From contig NZ_LSIC01000073.1 in the NCBI RefSeq assembly GCF_001556045.1, positions 186,001-250,000 on the forward strand: a stretch of DNA of 64,000 nt, given 5' to 3'. The position numbers and the translations under genes were made by a program. Of the stretch, positions 56,199 to 64,000 are shown in pieces. This DNA comes from Bradyrhizobium sp. CCH5-F6 (GTDB lineage Bacteria > Pseudomonadota > Alphaproteobacteria > Rhizobiales > Xanthobacteraceae). A model generated the notes under the pieces. That model searched no databases. It saw nothing but the letters and a program-made list of their open reading frames with translations, and was not told where the DNA came from. The first letter of the stretch is position 1. Each line of letters opens with the position of its first letter.

Positions 56199-57011
56199 AT
56201 GGGTTACGAGCACATTCTCTATGAAGTGAGCGACAAGATCGCGACCATCACGCTCAATCGCCCGGACCGCATGAATGCGTGGACGCCGATCATGGAGCGG
56301 GACGTGCGCCACGCGATGGAAGCGTCAGATGCCGACGACGATGTTCGCGTCATTATCCTCACCGGCGCGGGCCGCGCCTTCTGCGCCGGCGCCGACATGG
56401 ATGCGCTCAAGGGATTGGATCCCGACGACGTCAGACGCGCCACGAACCTGCCGCCATTCGACATGAACCGTCGCCCGGATTGGCAGACGCGCTACGGTTA
56501 TTATCCGTCGATCAAGAAGCCGGTGATCGCCATGCTCAACGGAGCGACCGCCGGTATCGGCCTCGTGCACGCGCTCTATTGCGATCTGCGCTTTGCTGCC
56601 GACAACACCGTATTCACGACGGCATTCGCGCGGCGCGGCCTGATTGCCGAGCATGGCATCAGCTGGATGCTGCCGCGGATCGTCGGTCACGCCAATGCGA
56701 TGGACCTCCTGCTCTCCGCGCGGCGCGTGTCGAGCGAGGAGGCGTTGCGGATCGGGCTGGTGAACCGGCTCTGCTCGCCGGAGAAGCTGCGCGAGGAGAC
56801 CTATGCTTACGCGCGCGATCTCGCCGATTTCGTCTCGCCGAGCGCCATGGCCGTGATCAAGCGCCAGCTCTACGAGGTGCCGTTCCAGACGCTGGCCGAG
56901 GCGACGATCGAGGCCAACAGGGAGATGATGGTGGCGCTGGGCGGGAGTGATTTCAGGGAAGGCGTCGCGAGCTTCATGGAGAAGCGTCCGCCGAGGTTTA
57001 CGGGGAGATAG
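56199..57011 (+). CDS. Enoyl-CoA hydratase/isomerase (crotonase) family protein
   Basis: 270 residues, crotonase fold. ITLNRPDRMNAW, GAGRAFCAGADMDALKG (oxyanion hole), KPVIAMLNGATAGIGL and the conserved Glu in RGLIAEHGISWMLPRIVG are all seen, along with a C-terminal trimerisation helix. Typical reaction: hydration of enoyl-CoA in beta-oxidation or related chemistry. It is monocistronic here. AGGGAGAG just upstream supports the start. Confidence 0.93.
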   Translation: MGYEHILYEVSDKIATITLNRPDRMNAWTPIMERDVRHAMEASDADDDVRVIILTGAGRAFCAGADMDALKGLDPDDVRRATNLPPFDMNRRPDWQTRYGYYPSIKKPVIAMLNGATAGIGLVHALYCDLRFAADNTVFTTAFARRGLIAEHGISWMLPRIVGHANAMDLLLSARRVSSEEALRIGLVNRLCSPEKLREETYAYARDLADFVSPSAMAVIKRQLYEVPFQTLAEATIEANREMMVALGGSDFREGVASFMEKRPPRFTGR

Positions 57012-57059
57012 GGGATTCATGGACAAGGTCCGCCGTCGCCCTTCGGGCTATGGCGGGAC

Positions 57060-57131
57060 AGCCTTCGCTCACCTCGCTACGCGAGAGCTGGGCTGGCTTG
57101 CCTAGCCGTAGCTCGCGAAGCGAGCGAAGGC

Positions 57132-57132
<1 letters not shown>
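57060..57132. repeat. Inverted repeat beside tRNA-Ala
   Basis: AGCCTTCGCTC (57060-57070) is complemented by GAGCGAAGGCT (57122-57132), with further internal pairing (CTACGCGAGAGCT with AGCTCGCG). Its right arm touches the 3' end of the tRNA-Ala gene, so it could be the transcription terminator or processing site of that tRNA. Confidence 0.6.
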
Positions 57133-57207
<75 letters not shown>

Positions 57208-57393
57208 TTTGCTGGCCGCTCTGGTGAATGCGGCCGACAACCGGGCGCCATTTAAGTCCCCGCCAAGGTCAAGTCAAGGACGGGCGTAACCCGGTTTTAG
57301 CCATTCGGGCGCCGACTTCCCTTGTTTGGGCCTGACGGAACCGATATCTAGCAACAGGCGTCAATCCCGACCGGAGCCAGAGTTTTCAAAGCC

Positions 57394-57684
57394 ATGCGTG
57401 CCGTTCTCGACATCGTCATCATCGTGCTCGACCTCTACGTCTGGCTGCTGATCGCCTCGGCGATCCTGTCCTGGCTGATCGCCTTCAACGTGGTGAACAC
57501 CCGCAACCAGTTCGTGTCGGCGGTGGCGGAGTTCCTGTACCGGATCACCGAGCCGGTGCTGGCGCCGATTCGCAATCTCCTGCCCAGCCTCGGCGGCCTC
57601 GACATCTCGCCGATCATCCTGATCCTGATCATCATGTTCATCGAGCGGGTGATCCTGTACTACGTCTACCCGAACGTGATCTGA
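57394..57684 (+). CDS. YggT family protein
   Basis: 96 residues, two transmembrane segments separated by the family's conserved amphipathic loop (YRITEPVLAPIRNLLPSLGGLDISPIILIL). YggT proteins are small inner-membrane proteins, linked in some bacteria to cell division or osmotic tolerance. It precedes the DUF167 gene by 15 bases and so heads a yggT-yggU-folD cluster common in Rhizobiales. Confidence 0.93.
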   Translation: MRAVLDIVIIVLDLYVWLLIASAILSWLIAFNVVNTRNQFVSAVAEFLYRITEPVLAPIRNLLPSLGGLDISPIILILIIMFIERVILYYVYPNVI

Positions 57685-57699
57685 GCGGGCTGGAGCGCC

Positions 57700-58044
57700 T
57701 TGGTTGTCAAAGATGCTCCCAAAGAACCCTGGCGTTATTCGGCCGCAGGAATCAGCATCGCGCTGCGGGTGACGCCGCGCGGCGGCCGCGACGACATCGA
57801 TGGGATCGAACAACTTTCGGATGGCCGCAGCGTGCTCAAGGTACGGGTGCGCGCGATTGCCGATGGCGGCGAGGCCAATAAGGCCGTCCTGGTGCTCCTG
57901 GCGAAATCGCTCGACGTGCCCAAGGCCAGCGTAAAATTGCTATCGGGAGCTACCTCACGGTTGAAACAGATCGCGGTCGATGGCGATCCGGCGCGGCTCG
58001 GAGAAGCCCTGCGTCAGCTCGTGTCGGCCAAATCGAAGGACTGA
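57700..58044 (+). CDS. DUF167 (YggU) family protein
   Basis: 114 residues, alpha/beta DUF167 fold: [64 protein letters not shown]. Function not established. The start is TTG at 57700 with TGGAGCG upstream; no ATG fits the family length. Sits between yggT and folD with very short spacers, consistent with one transcript. Confidence 0.92.
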   Translation: MVVKDAPKEPWRYSAAGISIALRVTPRGGRDDIDGIEQLSDGRSVLKVRVRAIADGGEANKAVLVLLAKSLDVPKASVKLLSGATSRLKQIAVDGDPARLGEALRQLVSAKSKD

Positions 58045-58054
58045 GGGAACTGAC

Positions 58055-58939
58055 ATGACGGCCAAGATCATCGATGGAAAAGTCATTGCCGCGGAACTGC
58101 GTGCCCGGGTCGCTGAAGAGGTCGCCCGCGTCAGGCGCGAGCACAATCTGGTGCCGGGCCTTGCGGTGGTCCTGGTCGGCAACGACCCCGCCAGCGAGGT
58201 CTATGTCCGCTCAAAACACACCCAGACCCAGGCTGCGGGTATGGCGTCGTTCGAGCACAAGCTGCCGGCCGACGTCTCGCAAGGAGACCTGCTGGCCCTG
58301 ATCGCAAAGCTCAACCGCGATCCCGCCGTGCACGGCATTCTGGTCCAGCTGCCCCTGCCGAAGGGGCTGAACACCGAAGCCGTCATCAACGCCATCGATC
58401 CCGCCAAGGATGTCGATGGGCTGCATCCGAACAATGCCGGTCGGCTCGCCGGCGGCTTCGAGGCTCTGTCGCCCTGCACGCCGCTCGGCTGCATCATCCT
58501 GACGAAGAGCGTGCACGCCTCGCTCGAAGGCATGAACGCCATCGTCATCGGCCGCTCCAACCTGGTCGGCCGCCCGCTGGTGCAGCTGCTGTTGAACGAG
58601 AACGCCACGGTGACCATCGCGCATTCGCGCTCCCGCGACCTGCCCGGCCTCGTGAGGCGCGCCGACCTCGTCTATGCCGCGGTCGGTCGCCCCGAGATGG
58701 TGCGTGGCGACTGGCTGAAGCCGGGCGCGACCGTGATCGACGTCGGCATCAACCGGATTCCAAAGGACGACGGCAAGACGCGCCTGGTCGGCGATGTCGC
58801 CTATCAGGAAGCGCTCGGCGTTGCCGGCGCGATCACGCCGGTGCCGGGCGGTGTCGGCCAGATGACGGTGGCGTGCCTGCTGGTGAACACGCTGCGGGCC
58901 GCGTGCGCGATCGCAGGGCTGCCGAAACCGGCGGTGTAA
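58055..58939 (+). CDS. folD: Methylenetetrahydrofolate dehydrogenase / methenyltetrahydrofolate cyclohydrolase FolD
   Basis: 294 residues, normal length. Substrate-side motif EVYVRSKH (Tyr and Lys of YxxxK), [11 protein letters not shown](P) loop [10 protein letters not shown], and the signature [10 protein letters not shown] (usually PGGVGPMT; Pro-to-Gln here). Interconverts one-carbon forms of tetrahydrofolate in the cytoplasm. ATG 58055 follows GAGGGAAC; the longer frame overlaps the DUF167 gene. Confidence 0.97.
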   Translation: MTAKIIDGKVIAAELRARVAEEVARVRREHNLVPGLAVVLVGNDPASEVYVRSKHTQTQAAGMASFEHKLPADVSQGDLLALIAKLNRDPAVHGILVQLPLPKGLNTEAVINAIDPAKDVDGLHPNNAGRLAGGFEALSPCTPLGCIILTKSVHASLEGMNAIVIGRSNLVGRPLVQLLLNENATVTIAHSRSRDLPGLVRRADLVYAAVGRPEMVRGDWLKPGATVIDVGINRIPKDDGKTRLVGDVAYQEALGVAGAITPVPGGVGQMTVACLLVNTLRAACAIAGLPKPAV

Positions 58940-58969
58940 TCGAATGTCATTCCGGAGCGATGCGAGCAT

Positions 58970-59043
58970 CGAACTATGGTGCGCAATTTGCGCACCTGGG
59001 AACCTCGAGACTCTCAGGTGCGCAAATTGCGCACCATAGTTCG
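58970..59043. repeat. 29-bp perfect inverted repeat
   Basis: Arms 58970-58998 and 59015-59043 are exact reverse complements over 29 bases with a 16-base loop, and each arm itself carries the palindromic core GGTGCGCAATTTGCGCACC. It lies between convergent folD and ppa, so it can form a very stable hairpin on both transcripts. The 18-bp palindrome at 24076-24093 is a close relative. Confidence 0.92.
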
Positions 59044-59070
59044 CCTCTTCGAGGCGCCCGGGAACGACGA

Positions 59071-59607
59071 CTACGCCTTCTTTTTCTTCTCGCGCTCGAT
59101 GCCTTCGAGAATCAGCTTGTGCGCTTCCGCGGCGTCGCCCCACCGCAGGATCTTCACCCATTTGCCTTTTTCGAGATCCTTGTAGTGCTCGAAGAAGTGC
59201 TGGATCTGCTGGAGCGTGATGTCCGGCAGGTCGGAATAGCTCTTCACCTTGTCATAGCGCTGCGTGAGCTTGGATGACGGCACCGCCAGGATCTTCTCGT
59301 CGCCGCCGGCTTCGTCTTCCATGAACAGCACGCCGACCGGACGCACGCTCATGACGGCGCCGGGAATGATGGCGCGGGTGTTGATGATCAGCACGTCGCA
59401 GGGATCGCCGTCATCCGACAGCGTGTGCGGGATGAAGCCGTAGTTACCGGGGTAACGCATCGGCGTGTAGAGGAAGCGGTCGACCACCAGCGTGCCGGCC
59501 TCCTTGTCCATCTCGTATTTGATCGGTTCGCCGCCCACGGGGACCTCGATGATGACATTGACGTCGTGTGGTACGTTTTTCCCGATCGAGACCGCATCGA
59601 TACGCAT
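59071..59607 (-). CDS. ppa: Inorganic pyrophosphatase
   Basis: 178 residues, family I soluble pyrophosphatase. Contains [40 protein letters not shown] (the metal-binding Asp cluster) and [24 protein letters not shown] segment. It hydrolyses PPi to 2 Pi and pulls biosynthetic reactions forward. Slightly longer than the E. coli enzyme (176). Confidence 0.97.
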   Translation of the reverse strand: MRIDAVSIGKNVPHDVNVIIEVPVGGEPIKYEMDKEAGTLVVDRFLYTPMRYPGNYGFIPHTLSDDGDPCDVLIINTRAIIPGAVMSVRPVGVLFMEDEAGGDEKILAVPSSKLTQRYDKVKSYSDLPDITLQQIQHFFEHYKDLEKGKWVKILRWGDAAEAHKLILEGIEREKKKKA

Positions 59608-59785
59608 TCAAGGCTCCGTTGTTGCCGAGGTGAAATCGCGCCCGGCAGCGATTTTGGCGCTGTCATACGCGGGCTTGGCCCGCTGATCCATCGCGTTCTT
59701 GTGAAATAATGAATCCCGCGATCACCGGCTCGAAGGCAACGGTATCGACGGACTGGGAAACGCTGCCGAATCAGGTTTCAGCAGG

Positions 59786-60295
59786 TCAATTGGTCCAAGC
59801 GAAGGCAACCTTGTCGAGCGACTTCGGTCCGAACCGCTCCGACGAGCGCGCCACCATGCGACCGCCCAAGGCACGGTAGAACTCCGTTGCCGGATCGTTG
59901 TCCGAGAGTGCCCACACCACCATGCTCTTCAGTCCGCTCTGCATGAGGTCGCGGCGGGCGGCCGCGAACAGGCGGCGGCCGAAGCCGAGCCCCTGGAATT
60001 CCGGACGGAGATAAAGTTCATAGATCTCGCCGTCGAAATGCAGGCTGCGGGCCCGGTTGCGGCCGTAGTTGGCGTAGCCTGCGATCTTGTCGCCGAACAC
60101 GAGTACACTGACGCGGCTGCCCTTGCGGATCGCGCTGTCCCACCATTGCGGGCCGCGGCGATTGATCAGCTTTTCAAGCTCAGCGCCGGGAATGATGCCC
60201 TGATAGGCTGAACGCCAGGCTTCGTCATGAGTGGACGCGACCGCAGTTGCATCTGCAGCTTTGGCCGGCCGGACCTCGATCAGGGTTGTGCTCAT
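59786..60295 (-). CDS. GNAT-family N-acetyltransferase
   Basis: 169 residues, GNAT fold: IEVRPAKAADATAVAS at the start, LYLRPEFQGLGFGRRLFAAAR (acetyl-CoA pyrophosphate-binding Q/RxxGxG/A), ALSDNDPATEFYRALGGRMVARSSERF. Substrate unknown. Start at ATG 60295; the longer frame to 60331 would overlap the opposite promoter region. Divergent from the four-gene plus-strand operon. Confidence 0.9.
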   Translation of the reverse strand: MSTTLIEVRPAKAADATAVASTHDEAWRSAYQGIIPGAELEKLINRRGPQWWDSAIRKGSRVSVLVFGDKIAGYANYGRNRARSLHFDGEIYELYLRPEFQGLGFGRRLFAAARRDLMQSGLKSMVVWALSDNDPATEFYRALGGRMVARSSERFGPKSLDKVAFAWTN

Positions 60296-60562
60296 GGATA
60301 CGATCAAATCAAGTCGCCGCGCCGGCGGCAAGACCTATCGTTAATTATCGGTTAACCTGTGGACTTTCTGCATCAGTATTTCGACCATGTTGTACCGAAA
60401 AAGGACAAGCCGCTGCCTCGAACCGCAACCACGTGCCGCGCGTCGGTCCAAAACGACGTCTCGGCGGCGAGGGGACGGCAATGTCAGCGCAGAAAGTCGG
60501 CCGAAATTGATTCGTTCCTCCTAGTCTGGCTGTCGCTGTTCGCGCTCGCCCTCGGCCAATTC

Positions 60563-61462
60563 ATGCGGCTCCTCAACACCATCGCGCTCCTGCCCGTGTT
60601 GGCTCTGCTGATTGCGTCCCCTCTGTTCGCCCAGGTGACGTTTGGCCCATCGGGAGGGGAGGGCGCACCGTTTCGTCGGCAAGAGTGGCGGGTGCCCGCG
60701 CCGGATACCGATGTCGCTGCGCATGCCCTCCTGTTTCGTCCCCCCGGCCCAGGTCCGTTCCGGCTCGCGGTGATCGCGCACGCCTCGACGCAGAACGCCT
60801 TGCGTCGAGCGCAAATGCCGCAGCCGGAATACCGTTCTCTCGCCGCCTATCTCGTCGCGCGCGGCTTTGCGGTGCTGGTGCCGGAGCGGCCCGGCCATGG
60901 TGCGACCGGCGGCCGCTATGTCGAGGATCAGGGCGGCTGTGACGAGGCCGACTACGCCCGCTCTGGCCGCACAACGGCCGACGCGATTTCGCTCGCGCTG
61001 GGCTTCCTGCGAAAGCAGGATTTCATTCGCAAGGACGCGGCGATCGTGATGGGCCATTCCGCCGGCGGATGGGGTGCGCTCGCGCTCGCCAATGCCGATC
61101 CGAACGCGATCTCCGCGATCACGGTGTTTGCGCCAGGGCGCGGCGGCCATGCCAATGATGAGCCGAACCGAATCTGCGCGCTGCATGCGCTGCTCGCCGC
61201 TGCAACGGAGTTCGGCATGGCGGCGCGCATTCCCGTCACATGGCTTGTCGCAAGCAATGACAGCTATTTCTCGCCCGCATTTTCGCAAAAGCTTGCCGAT
61301 GCGTTTCGAGGAAGTGGCGGCAAGGCCGAGCTGCGATTCCTGCCGGCCGTTGGTAGCGAAGGTCACTGGATGATCGAAACCGAAGCTGGCGTCAAAGCCG
61401 CAGGCAGTGCGCTCGAGCGCGCGCTGAACCCGCCCAAGCCTGTAGCGACCAAGAAGCCATGA
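60563..61462 (+). CDS. Secreted alpha/beta hydrolase
   Basis: 299 residues with a signal peptide (MRLLNTIALLPVLALLIASP, cleavage near FAQV). Alpha/beta fold: PFRLAVIAHAST, PERPGHGATGG, nucleophile elbow VMGHSAGGWGALALA (Ser), WLVASNDSYFSPAF (Asp) and EGHWMIE (His). An esterase/dienelactone-hydrolase-like enzyme in the periplasm. The start is chosen at the signal peptide; the frame extends upstream to 60359 without support. Its stop overlaps the next start as ATGA. Confidence 0.85.
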   Translation: MRLLNTIALLPVLALLIASPLFAQVTFGPSGGEGAPFRRQEWRVPAPDTDVAAHALLFRPPGPGPFRLAVIAHASTQNALRRAQMPQPEYRSLAAYLVARGFAVLVPERPGHGATGGRYVEDQGGCDEADYARSGRTTADAISLALGFLRKQDFIRKDAAIVMGHSAGGWGALALANADPNAISAITVFAPGRGGHANDEPNRICALHALLAAATEFGMAARIPVTWLVASNDSYFSPAFSQKLADAFRGSGGKAELRFLPAVGSEGHWMIETEAGVKAAGSALERALNPPKPVATKKP

Positions 61463-61926
61463 CGCTGTATTTTCTGGTCAAGTTTCTTCATGTGCTCGGC
61501 GCCATCGTCATCCTCGGCACAGGAACCGGCATCGCCTTCTTCATGCTGATGGCGCATCGCACGCTTGACGTGGCGTTCATCGCGCGTACCGCTTCCGTGG
61601 TGGTGATTGCAGATGCGATCTTCACACTGTCGGCGGTAATCCTCCAGCCCGTCAGCGGCGGCCTGCTGATGCTGCTGTCTTCCACATCGATCACGGAACG
61701 CTGGCTGCTCGCTTCGCTGGCGCTCTACGCCATCGCCGGCCTGTTCTGGATTCCCGTCGTGTTCATGCAGATCGAGATGCGCGATCTCGCGCGCAAGGCC
61801 GCCGCTCAGCGCGCTTCGCTCCCCGCGCGCTACTTCGTCCTGTTCCGCCGCTGGTTCACGTTCGGCTTCCCCGGCTTCGGGGCGACCCTGCTGATCCTCT
61901 GGCTGATGATCGCAAAACCGTTCTGA
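61459..61926 (+). CDS. DUF2269 membrane protein
   Basis: 155 residues, four transmembrane helices: LYFLVKFLHVLGAIVILGTG (with the conserved His), VVIADAIFTLSAVILQPVSG, ASLALYAIAGLFWIPVVFMQIEM and FGFPGFGATLLILWLMIAKP. Member of DUF2269. Function unknown. ATGA overlap with the preceding hydrolase and 8 bases before the next gene place it in a tight operon; family homologues also often accompany SDR/DoxX-like genes. Confidence 0.9.
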   Translation: MTLYFLVKFLHVLGAIVILGTGTGIAFFMLMAHRTLDVAFIARTASVVVIADAIFTLSAVILQPVSGGLLMLLSSTSITERWLLASLALYAIAGLFWIPVVFMQIEMRDLARKAAAQRASLPARYFVLFRRWFTFGFPGFGATLLILWLMIAKPF

Positions 61927-61934
61927 GAGAAGCG

Positions 61935-63254
61935 ATGAGTGAGCGAACCATCCTGGTGCTCGGCGCCTCCGGCCTGATCGGCCGCTTCGTCACCGACGAT
62001 CTGCGCGGGCGGGGCTTTCGCGTCGTCGGCGTGGCGCGCAGCCTGTCGCCGGCGCAGGCAATGAGCGCGCTGGACATCGAGCTGCCGATCCTCTCGCTCG
62101 ATGCGACCGCGTTGACGCGTCTCCTCAGCGATCATGCCGTCGATGTCGTGGTGAACTGCCTCGGCGTGCTCCAGGATGGTCCCGGCAGCAACACGAGCGC
62201 GGTGCATCGCGAATTCGTCGCGCGCCTGCTTCAGGCGATCGGCGGTAGCGGCCGCGCGATCCGGCTGGTGCATATCTCGATTCCCGGCACCGCCGAGACG
62301 GATCGCACCGCCTTCGCCACGACCAAGCGCGAGGCCGAGCGCTTGATTACGGCCTCTGGCATTCCCCATGCCATCCTGCGGCCCGGCTTCGTGGTCGCGC
62401 CGTCAGCCTATGGCGGCAGCGCCATGCTCCGCGCGCTTGCCGCCTTCCCGCTCGATTTGCCGGCAAAGGAAATGGCAACGCCATTCCAGCCCGTCGCGAT
62501 CGAGGACATTTCGGCGACCATCGCCTGGCTCGCCGCACGCGACATCGACGATGCATCCGTGACGGCGGTGAGCTGGGACCTCATGCAGGCGGAGCCCGTC
62601 ACGATGGCCGGAGTGATCGAGCCGTTTCGCCTCGCGTACGGCACGGCCGGTTGGCCGCGTTTCGCGATGCCGCGCCTCATGCTCGATCTCGGCGCGAAGA
62701 TCGGTGATCTCGCCAACTATTTCGGCTGGGTGCCGCCGATGCGTTCCACGGCCATCGCCGAGCTGCGCCGCGGCGTGCGAGGTGATCCCACGGCGTGGAT
62801 CGCCGCCACGGGCATCGCGCCGAAGACGCTGGCGGATGCGGTTGGACGCCGTCCCGCCACCATCCAGGACAAATGGTTCGCGCGGCTGTTCCTGGTCAAG
62901 GCGCTGATCTTCGCGAGCCTGGTCGCATTCTGGATCGTCTCGGGGTTCATCGCGCTGTTCGTGTCCTATCGCGCCGCCGCCGGAATCCTGATCGCGCACA
63001 ATTTTCCGCCGGCGCTGGTCGATCTTATCACCATCGGCACAAGCCTGATGGACATGAGCATCGGTGCCTTGATTGCCTTCCGCCGCACCGCGGCGATCGG
63101 GCTCGTCGCGGGCATCGTCGCCTCGCTCGGCTACATGTTCGGTGCGGCGATCCTCACGCCCGACCTCTGGATCGAGCCGCTTGGCGCGCTGGTGAAGACG
63201 GGACCGGCCATCGTACTGATGTTCGTCGCGCTGCTCATGCTGGACAATCGCTGA
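61935..63254 (+). CDS. Atypical SDR fused to a DoxX-like membrane domain
   Basis: 439 residues. N-terminal NAD-binding domain (~1-290) of the NmrA/atypical-SDR type: TILVLGASGLIGRFVTDDL, VVNCLGVLQDGPG, FATTKREAERLI, ILRPGFVVAPSAYGGS. C-terminal ~300-439 has four hydrophobic helices (LVKALIFASLVAFWIVSGFI..., IGALIAFRRTAAIGLVAGIV, ALVKTGPAIVLMFVALLML) like a DoxX/SURF4-type domain. Such fusions are predicted to couple a redox reaction to the membrane; substrate unknown. Ends with TGATG, overlapping the DCC gene. Confidence 0.88.
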   Translation: MSERTILVLGASGLIGRFVTDDLRGRGFRVVGVARSLSPAQAMSALDIELPILSLDATALTRLLSDHAVDVVVNCLGVLQDGPGSNTSAVHREFVARLLQAIGGSGRAIRLVHISIPGTAETDRTAFATTKREAERLITASGIPHAILRPGFVVAPSAYGGSAMLRALAAFPLDLPAKEMATPFQPVAIEDISATIAWLAARDIDDASVTAVSWDLMQAEPVTMAGVIEPFRLAYGTAGWPRFAMPRLMLDLGAKIGDLANYFGWVPPMRSTAIAELRRGVRGDPTAWIAATGIAPKTLADAVGRRPATIQDKWFARLFLVKALIFASLVAFWIVSGFIALFVSYRAAAGILIAHNFPPALVDLITIGTSLMDMSIGALIAFRRTAAIGLVAGIVASLGYMFGAAILTPDLWIEPLGALVKTGPAIVLMFVALLMLDNR

Positions 63255-63661
63255 TGCCCAAATGGCCCGACGATGACGTGATCCTGTTCGACGGCGTCTG
63301 CATCTTCTGCTCGCGCTGGGTCCGCTTCGTCGCCAGGCGCGACGCGGAGAAGAGGTTTCGGTTCACGCCGATCCAGTCGGACTATGGGGCTCGGCTTGCG
63401 CGCACGTTCGGCATCGATCCGGATGATCCCGACACGAACGCGGTCGTCCACGGCGGCGAGGCATTCATGAAGTCCGACGCCGCGCTGACCGTGCTGTCGA
63501 AGTTGTCCGGCTGGGGTTGGACGCGCGTACTATTTGCCGTGCCCAAGCCATTACGTGACGCCGTCTACAGCCTCGTCGCGCGCAACCGCTATCGCATCTT
63601 CGGCAAGTATGACGCCTGTTTTGTGCCGGATGCCGATTTGCGCGCACGGGTGATCGAGTAG
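63254..63661 (+). CDS. DCC-family thiol-disulfide oxidoreductase (DUF393)
   Basis: 135 residues, DUF393: VILFDGVCIFCSRWVRF with the CxxC of the DCC motif, RFRFTPIQSDYGARLA and VLSKLSGWGWTRVLF. A thioredoxin-related fold with a predicted redox-active disulfide. Its start codon shares one base with the stop of the SDR-DoxX gene (TGATG). Together with the DoxX-type domain this hints at a membrane-linked thiol or quinone redox module. Confidence 0.92.
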   Translation: MPKWPDDDVILFDGVCIFCSRWVRFVARRDAEKRFRFTPIQSDYGARLARTFGIDPDDPDTNAVVHGGEAFMKSDAALTVLSKLSGWGWTRVLFAVPKPLRDAVYSLVARNRYRIFGKYDACFVPDADLRARVIE

Positions 63662-63685
63662 CACTCGCAATAACGCAGTGTGGGG

Positions 63686-64000
63686 TTACGGCTTACCCAA
63701 TACCGCCAGCACTTCCTTTGCCGCCCGCTCGCCGCTGTCCCTCGCGCCATGCGCCGTCGTGAAGAAGGTCGGCGACGTTGCTTCGCCGGCGAAGAACAGC
63801 CGGGCATCCACCGGTGCGGCCAGCACCGCGCGATCGCCTGCGTGCCCGGGCAGTGCGTGAGAATAGGATCCCCGCGCGAACGGATCGCGCGCCCAGCGCG
63901 ACTCGTAGAGCGGCTTCAGCTTGCGGCGGATGTCGTTGCCGAGGAAGCCCGCGATCTCGTCGATGCTCTGCGCGGCAATGGCGCCCTCGCCGGCGTTTTC
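63686..64000 (-). CDS. Flavin amine oxidase family protein, C-terminal part
   Basis: The last 104 residues of a flavoprotein oxidase whose beginning lies past the window edge. The end ARLFFAGEATSPTFFTTAHGARDSGERAAKEVLAVLGKP is the FAD-covering C-terminal motif of monoamine/polyamine oxidases (FAGE-x-T plus the GAxxSGxRAA helix). Upstream, GEGAIAAQSIDEIAGFL and KLKPLYESRWARDPFARGSY agree. Substrate unknown. Confidence 0.85.
   Translation of the reverse strand, partial: ENAGEGAIAAQSIDEIAGFLGNDIRRKLKPLYESRWARDPFARGSYSHALPGHAGDRAVLAAPVDARLFFAGEATSPTFFTTAHGARDSGERAAKEVLAVLGKP

Overview
This window looks like chromosomal DNA from a Bradyrhizobium-type alphaproteobacterium (Nitrobacteraceae). The reasons are high GC with strong G/C third-position bias, housekeeping genes and gene order typical of Rhizobiales (purH beside a heparinase-family gene and rsmB; tsaD/gpsA; hemD with a Mic60-like gene and hemY), and several families of palindromic intergenic repeats of the kind scattered through Bradyrhizobium genomes. 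Species assignment from sequence reading alone is an inference.

Layout. 1-4.3 kb (minus): two tandem glnK-amtB units for ammonium sensing and uptake; the first glnK has a very good sigma-54 promoter. 4.5-6.3 kb: tandem paralogous membrane proteins with GYF_2-type N-domains. 6.3-10.7 kb: acyl-CoA thioesterase, UbiH-like hydroxylase, and a Trm112 / LON-domain / thioredoxin-TPR cluster. 10.9-15.95 kb: an accessory segment beginning at tRNA-Gly. It holds a 1270-residue protein that reads as a STAND-type P-loop NTPase with an N-terminal PD-(D/E)XK-like nuclease domain, probably a single-gene anti-phage system, followed by an 84-residue ORF overlapping the stump of a Fic gene and other decayed sequence. 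16-19.4 kb: epimerase, then a PQQ-type dehydrogenase and diheme cytochrome c pair. 19.4-27.4 kb: ketopantoate-reductase-like protein, HCCA-isomerase-like protein, MATE pump, DUF2239 gene and GST divergent around twin CCCGGG palindromes, gamma-glutamyltransferase and an Atg22/UMF1-type transporter.

27.4-41.4 kb: purH, heparinase-like protein, rsmB, an SDHAF4-like protein, anchored SNase, L,D-transpeptidase, acsA, topoisomerase IB, EVE protein, gpsA, tsaD. 40.7-44.5 kb: hemD, Mic60-like and hemY in an operon with no hemC beside them, then tRNA-Thr(CGT). 44.9-53.5 kb: small secreted proteins including two Cys-rich paralogues, a polysaccharide deacetylase, an MFS exporter with a C-terminal extension, a Tat-exported hydrolase, a cytochrome P450 and a class III nucleotide cyclase. 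53.7-64 kb: TerB-like, SDR, glutamine amidotransferase-like, enoyl-CoA hydratase, tRNA-Ala(CGC), YggT, DUF167, folD, ppa, GNAT, a four-gene operon (hydrolase, DUF2269, SDR-membrane fusion, DCC thiol protein), and the C-terminus of a flavin amine oxidase cut by the window edge.

No rRNA, CRISPR array, intact transposase or integrase was seen. The most interesting locus is the tRNA-Gly-linked STAND/nuclease gene with its decaying Fic neighbourhood.
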